Below are positions 60,806 through 64,000 of a stretch of DNA of 64,000 bases, piece by piece (positions within the stretch are counted from its first letter, which is position 1; the number at the start of each line of letters is the position of its first letter). This DNA comes from an uncultured Paracoccaceae bacterium (lineage in GTDB: Bacteria > Pseudomonadota > Alphaproteobacteria > Rhodobacterales > Rhodobacteraceae). The stretch covers positions 1 through 64,000 of the forward strand of contig CANLND010000020.1 in assembly GCA_947492585.1 (NCBI GenBank), read 5' to 3'. Both the position numbers and the translations under genes were made by a program. The notes beneath the pieces were generated by a model. That model searched no databases and was not told the origin of the DNA. It saw only the letters and a program-made list of their open reading frames with translations.

Positions 60806-60856
60806 GCTTCTTTTTGGCGAAAAATACCCCGGAGCGCGAGGCAGAGCCTCGCTCAC
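60806..60856. repeat. Palindromic element after dnaE, related to the xdhB insert
   Basis: GCTTCTTTTTGGCGAAAAATACCCCGGAGC + hairpin GCGAGGC-AGA-GCCTCGC (60836-60852). Confidence 0.75.
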
Positions 60857-60926
60857 CCTTTCACAAACGAACGGGCGGGATGATTTATGCATGGGTTATA
60901 CTGATAGCGCGCGGGGCACCCGGGCA

Positions 60927-61121
60927 TCAATAATGGGGCGGGCGCTCGTCACCAAAAACAACGCTGCCACCTCCGTCGCTGTCACGCTGCGCCTCGCGCT
61001 CCATTAACATCTGCACGCGGTGCTGAAGAATGGCAATGTCGCTTTGTTGTTGCGCGACGATAGCGCTCATTTCATCGACGGTTCGCGTCAGATGGGCGAT
61101 TTGCTCTTCAAGATGTTGCAT
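60927..61121 (-). CDS. slyX: SlyX family protein
   Basis: MQHLEEQIAHLTRTVDEMSAIVAQQQSDIAILQHRVQMLMEREAQRDSDGGGSVVFGDERPPHY; coiled coil ending in PPHY. Confidence 0.9.
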   Translation of the reverse strand: MQHLEEQIAHLTRTVDEMSAIVAQQQSDIAILQHRVQMLMEREAQRDSDGGGSVVFGDERPPHY

Positions 61122-61320
61122 AGCTGGGCCTCCGAGGGATCTGAGCCGTCTGATACGCGTTTTCAGACAGATGGTCCATTGGCCGTTTCCCGTGAAACGT
61201 CCGAGGCGGCGCGGCTGGTGTGTGACGGATCTGTAACGATCCTGCGGCGTGGCTTGCCGCGACGGGGCGCATGGGATAGACGCCTAGCCACGTTTAATGA
61301 CCACCTGCGAGGAGGCCGAT

Positions 61321-62808
61321 ATGGCCAAGATCAAGAAACAACCCCGTCCCAAGGCGCAGACGCCAAAGGGGTTTCGTGATTACTTTGGAGCAGAGGTAAG
61401 CCAGCGCACAGAAATGTTGCGGGCGATCGCGGGTGTATACCATCATTACGGCTTTGACGCGCTGGAATCGGCGGCTGTTGAAACTGTTGAAGCGCTTGGG
61501 AAATTCCTGCCTGATGTGGACCGCCCGAACGAAGGCGTTTTTGCGTGGCAGGAATTCGACGAGAATGACAAAGGTGATTGGATGGCGCTGCGCTATGACC
61601 TGACTGCACCTTTGGCGCGGGTCTATGCGCAACACCGCAATGATCTGCCCAGCCCCTATCGTCGCTTTGCGATGGGGCCCGTCTGGCGCAATGAAAAGCC
61701 GGGGCCAGGGCGCTATCGTCAGTTCTATCAGTGTGATGCGGATACCGTCGGCACGGCTTCTATGGCGGCTGATGCTGAGATTTGCATGATGCTGTCGGAC
61801 ACGTTGGAAACCGTCGGGATCCCGCGCGGCGACTATTTGGTGCGAGTCAACAACCGCAAAGTGCTGAATGGTGTGTTAGAGGCCATGGGCCTTGCCGACG
61901 AGGATCCCAAGCGCGACGACGTGCTGCGCACCATTGATAAATTCGACAAGGTCGGCGAATCCGGGGTGCGGGAGCTTCTTGGGAAGGGGCGTTTGGATGC
62001 ATCGGGCGCGTATATCGATGGCGTTGGTTTGACTGACAGCCAAGCGGATCCGGTGATTGCTTTCTTGACCTCGCGTGCAGATGATATGGCGGGCACGATG
62101 GCCAACCTGCGTGCAGCGGTGGGCGGCAGCAAAGTCGGGGCCGATGGTATTGCCGAGCTGGAACAAATCGGTGAGCTGGTCGCGGCCGCAGGCTATGGCC
62201 AGGATCAAGTGCTGATTGATCCGTCGATTGTGCGCGGGCTGGGCTATTATACAGGTCCGGTGTTTGAGGCGGAACTGACTTTTGAAATCCTGGATGAAAA
62301 GGGTCGTAAACGTCAGTTCGGCTCGGTAGCTGGGGGCGGGCGTTATGATGGTTTGGTCAAACGCTTTACTGGTCAGGAAGTGCCCGCGACCGGGGTCTCG
62401 ATTGGTGTGGACCGATTGCTGGCCGCGCTGCGCGAAAAGGGTCGCATTGCGGTGGAAGCCAAAGGGCCGGTTGTTGTCACAGTTATGGACCGGGATCGCA
62501 TGGCAGATTACCAAGCCATCGTTGCTGAACTGCGCAGTGCGGGCATCCGCGCTGAGGTGTATCTGGGCAACCCCAAGAACTTTGGTAACCAGCTGAAATA
62601 CGCGGACAAACGCAATTCTCCGATTGCGATCATCGAAGGTGGTGATGAAAAAGCCAATGGCATCATCCAGATCAAAGACTTGATCCTAGGCGCGAAGATT
62701 GCTGAAAACGCCACCTTGGAAGAGTGGAAAGAGCGGCCAAGCCAGTTCACTGTTCCCCGTGGCGATCTGATCGCCAAGGTCCGTGAAATTCTTGAAAGCC
62801 AGGACTAA
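61321..62808 (+). CDS. hisS: Histidine--tRNA ligase
   Basis: [64 protein letters not shown]. Confidence 0.96.
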   Translation: MAKIKKQPRPKAQTPKGFRDYFGAEVSQRTEMLRAIAGVYHHYGFDALESAAVETVEALGKFLPDVDRPNEGVFAWQEFDENDKGDWMALRYDLTAPLARVYAQHRNDLPSPYRRFAMGPVWRNEKPGPGRYRQFYQCDADTVGTASMAADAEICMMLSDTLETVGIPRGDYLVRVNNRKVLNGVLEAMGLADEDPKRDDVLRTIDKFDKVGESGVRELLGKGRLDASGAYIDGVGLTDSQADPVIAFLTSRADDMAGTMANLRAAVGGSKVGADGIAELEQIGELVAAAGYGQDQVLIDPSIVRGLGYYTGPVFEAELTFEILDEKGRKRQFGSVAGGGRYDGLVKRFTGQEVPATGVSIGVDRLLAALREKGRIAVEAKGPVVVTVMDRDRMADYQAIVAELRSAGIRAEVYLGNPKNFGNQLKYADKRNSPIAIIEGGDEKANGIIQIKDLILGAKIAENATLEEWKERPSQFTVPRGDLIAKVREILESQD

Positions 62809-62812
62809 CAGA

Positions 62813-63901
62813 ATGGCAAATCGTTCAGAAATTGTGGCGCGTGCACGGCGCTTTCGGACTAATTTCGAAGCGGCGGGCGCGGTTCTTGTTGAACCGCCTT
62901 TGTTGCAACCGGCGGAGGCCTTGTTGGACCTTTATGGTGAAGACATCCGCGCGCGCGCTTATGTGACGTCTGACGCCCTGCGCGGTGAACAGATGCTGCG
63001 CCCTGACTTCACTGTGCCAGTGGTGCAGATGCATATGCAACAGGGCGCTGAACCAGCGCGTTATACCTATGCGGGCGAAGTGTTCCGGCGGCAGGAGCAA
63101 GACCCGGATCGCGCCAATGAATATATGCAGGTAGGATATGAGGTCTTTGATCGCGCGAAACCTGCCGTATCTGACGCCGAAGTGTTTGCGTTGATGACCC
63201 TGCAACTGCGCAATCTGCCCGTACGGGCAATCTGTGGAGACATCGGCATCCTCAAGGCGGCGGTGCAGGGGTTGAACACCACAGAGGTGCGCAAAGAGGC
63301 TTTGTTACGTCATATCTGGCGCCCTCGTCGGTTTAAATTTTTGCTGGATCGCTTTGCGGGACGTGTTGCCCTGCCGGAGAGTCGTGCAAAAATCTTATCG
63401 ACCGAGGGCCGTCTGACGGGCACAGCACCTGAGATCGGAAAACGGCGCTCTGCTGACATTGACGCGCGCGTTGACATCTTGCGGGCTGACGCGGCCGCGC
63501 CGCTGATTGCGGATCACGAGGTTGCTGCGCTGGAGGCCTTGCTGGCAGTGCGTGAAACCGTACCATTTGCAATTGAGCAGATGCGGGATATTGCCGTTGA
63601 TCTCCCGGCGATCTTGCCCTCGCTGGACCTGATGGACGACCGGGTCAATGCGATGCGCGCGCGTGGCATTGATGTTGATACGCTCGAGTTCGAGGCCTCT
63701 TATGGGCGGACCTCGATGGAGTATTACGATGGGTTTGTCTTTGGTCTGTACGCAATAGGGCGCCCGGACTTGCCTGCTATTGCCTTAGGGGGGCGCTATG
63801 ATGCGCTGACTCGCCAATTGGGGCAGGGCAGTGAAATCCCCGCCGTTGGCGGTGTATTGCGCCCTGATCTGATCCTGACGCTGGAGGAAGAGACAGCATG
63901 A
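62813..63901 (+). CDS. hisZ: ATP phosphoribosyltransferase regulatory subunit
   Basis: HisRS-like but catalytically reduced; MLRPDFTVPVVQMHMQQGAEPARYTYAGEVFRRQ; between hisS and hisG. Confidence 0.93.
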   Translation: MANRSEIVARARRFRTNFEAAGAVLVEPPLLQPAEALLDLYGEDIRARAYVTSDALRGEQMLRPDFTVPVVQMHMQQGAEPARYTYAGEVFRRQEQDPDRANEYMQVGYEVFDRAKPAVSDAEVFALMTLQLRNLPVRAICGDIGILKAAVQGLNTTEVRKEALLRHIWRPRRFKFLLDRFAGRVALPESRAKILSTEGRLTGTAPEIGKRRSADIDARVDILRADAAAPLIADHEVAALEALLAVRETVPFAIEQMRDIAVDLPAILPSLDLMDDRVNAMRARGIDVDTLEFEASYGRTSMEYYDGFVFGLYAIGRPDLPAIALGGRYDALTRQLGQGSEIPAVGGVLRPDLILTLEEETA

Positions 63902-64000
63902 GCCTGAAACTTGGCGTGCCGTCCAAAGGACGGCTGATGGAAAAAACCTTTGACTGGTTCACCAAACGTGGTGTGACCCTGTCGCGCACTGGGTCCGACC
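63898..64000 (+). CDS. hisG: ATP phosphoribosyltransferase (partial, runs off window)
   Basis: ATG overlapping hisZ stop; MSLKLGVPSKGRLMEKTFDWFTKRGVTLSRTGSD. Confidence 0.92.
   Translation, partial: MSLKLGVPSKGRLMEKTFDWFTKRGVTLSRTGSD

Noticed and set aside
1-64000. CRISPR arrays, transposase genes, rRNA genes, riboswitches
   Set aside because: None recognised on reading; no short regularly spaced direct repeats or transposase motifs seen. A covariance-model scan would be needed to exclude riboswitches or small RNAs.

Overview
This 64-kb window looks like a GC-rich alphaproteobacterial chromosome, probably from the roseobacter clade (Rhodobacteraceae), judged from protein family composition. 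The left edge (about 1-3.3 kb) is accessory DNA next to tRNA-Gln(UUG). It holds a TerB-like membrane protein, an HNH endonuclease remnant and a tyrosine integrase that has lost its catalytic C-terminus. The rest is mostly ordinary chromosome: LacI regulator + iolG + a decayed iolB; two chemoreceptors; rhodanese; monomeric isocitrate dehydrogenase; glycosyltransferase; SH3 protein; 2-hydroxyacid dehydrogenase / ggt / FAD-linked dehydrogenase / GcvT-family FAD dehydrogenase; methyltransferase; aldo/keto reductase; trypsin-like protease; a BapA-type Ig-repeat adhesin with its own type I secretion system; prkA-yeaH(DUF444)-spoVR; GntR; class III alcohol dehydrogenase; copA-cueR; an orphan SARP/TPR regulator; a BMP-type ABC transporter joined to xdhABC; TetR; dnaE; slyX; hisS-hisZ-hisG. 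The most unusual signal is a GC-rich double-hairpin palindromic element inserted in frame inside the xanthine dehydrogenase large-subunit gene, with a related copy after dnaE. Other leads are a large paired operator for the LacI gene, a strong hairpin between the adhesin and its secretion genes, CtrA-like and parS-like motifs, and several pseudogenes. No CRISPR array, IS element or clearly new defence system was found. All calls are from reading the sequence and the ORF track; no database search was run.
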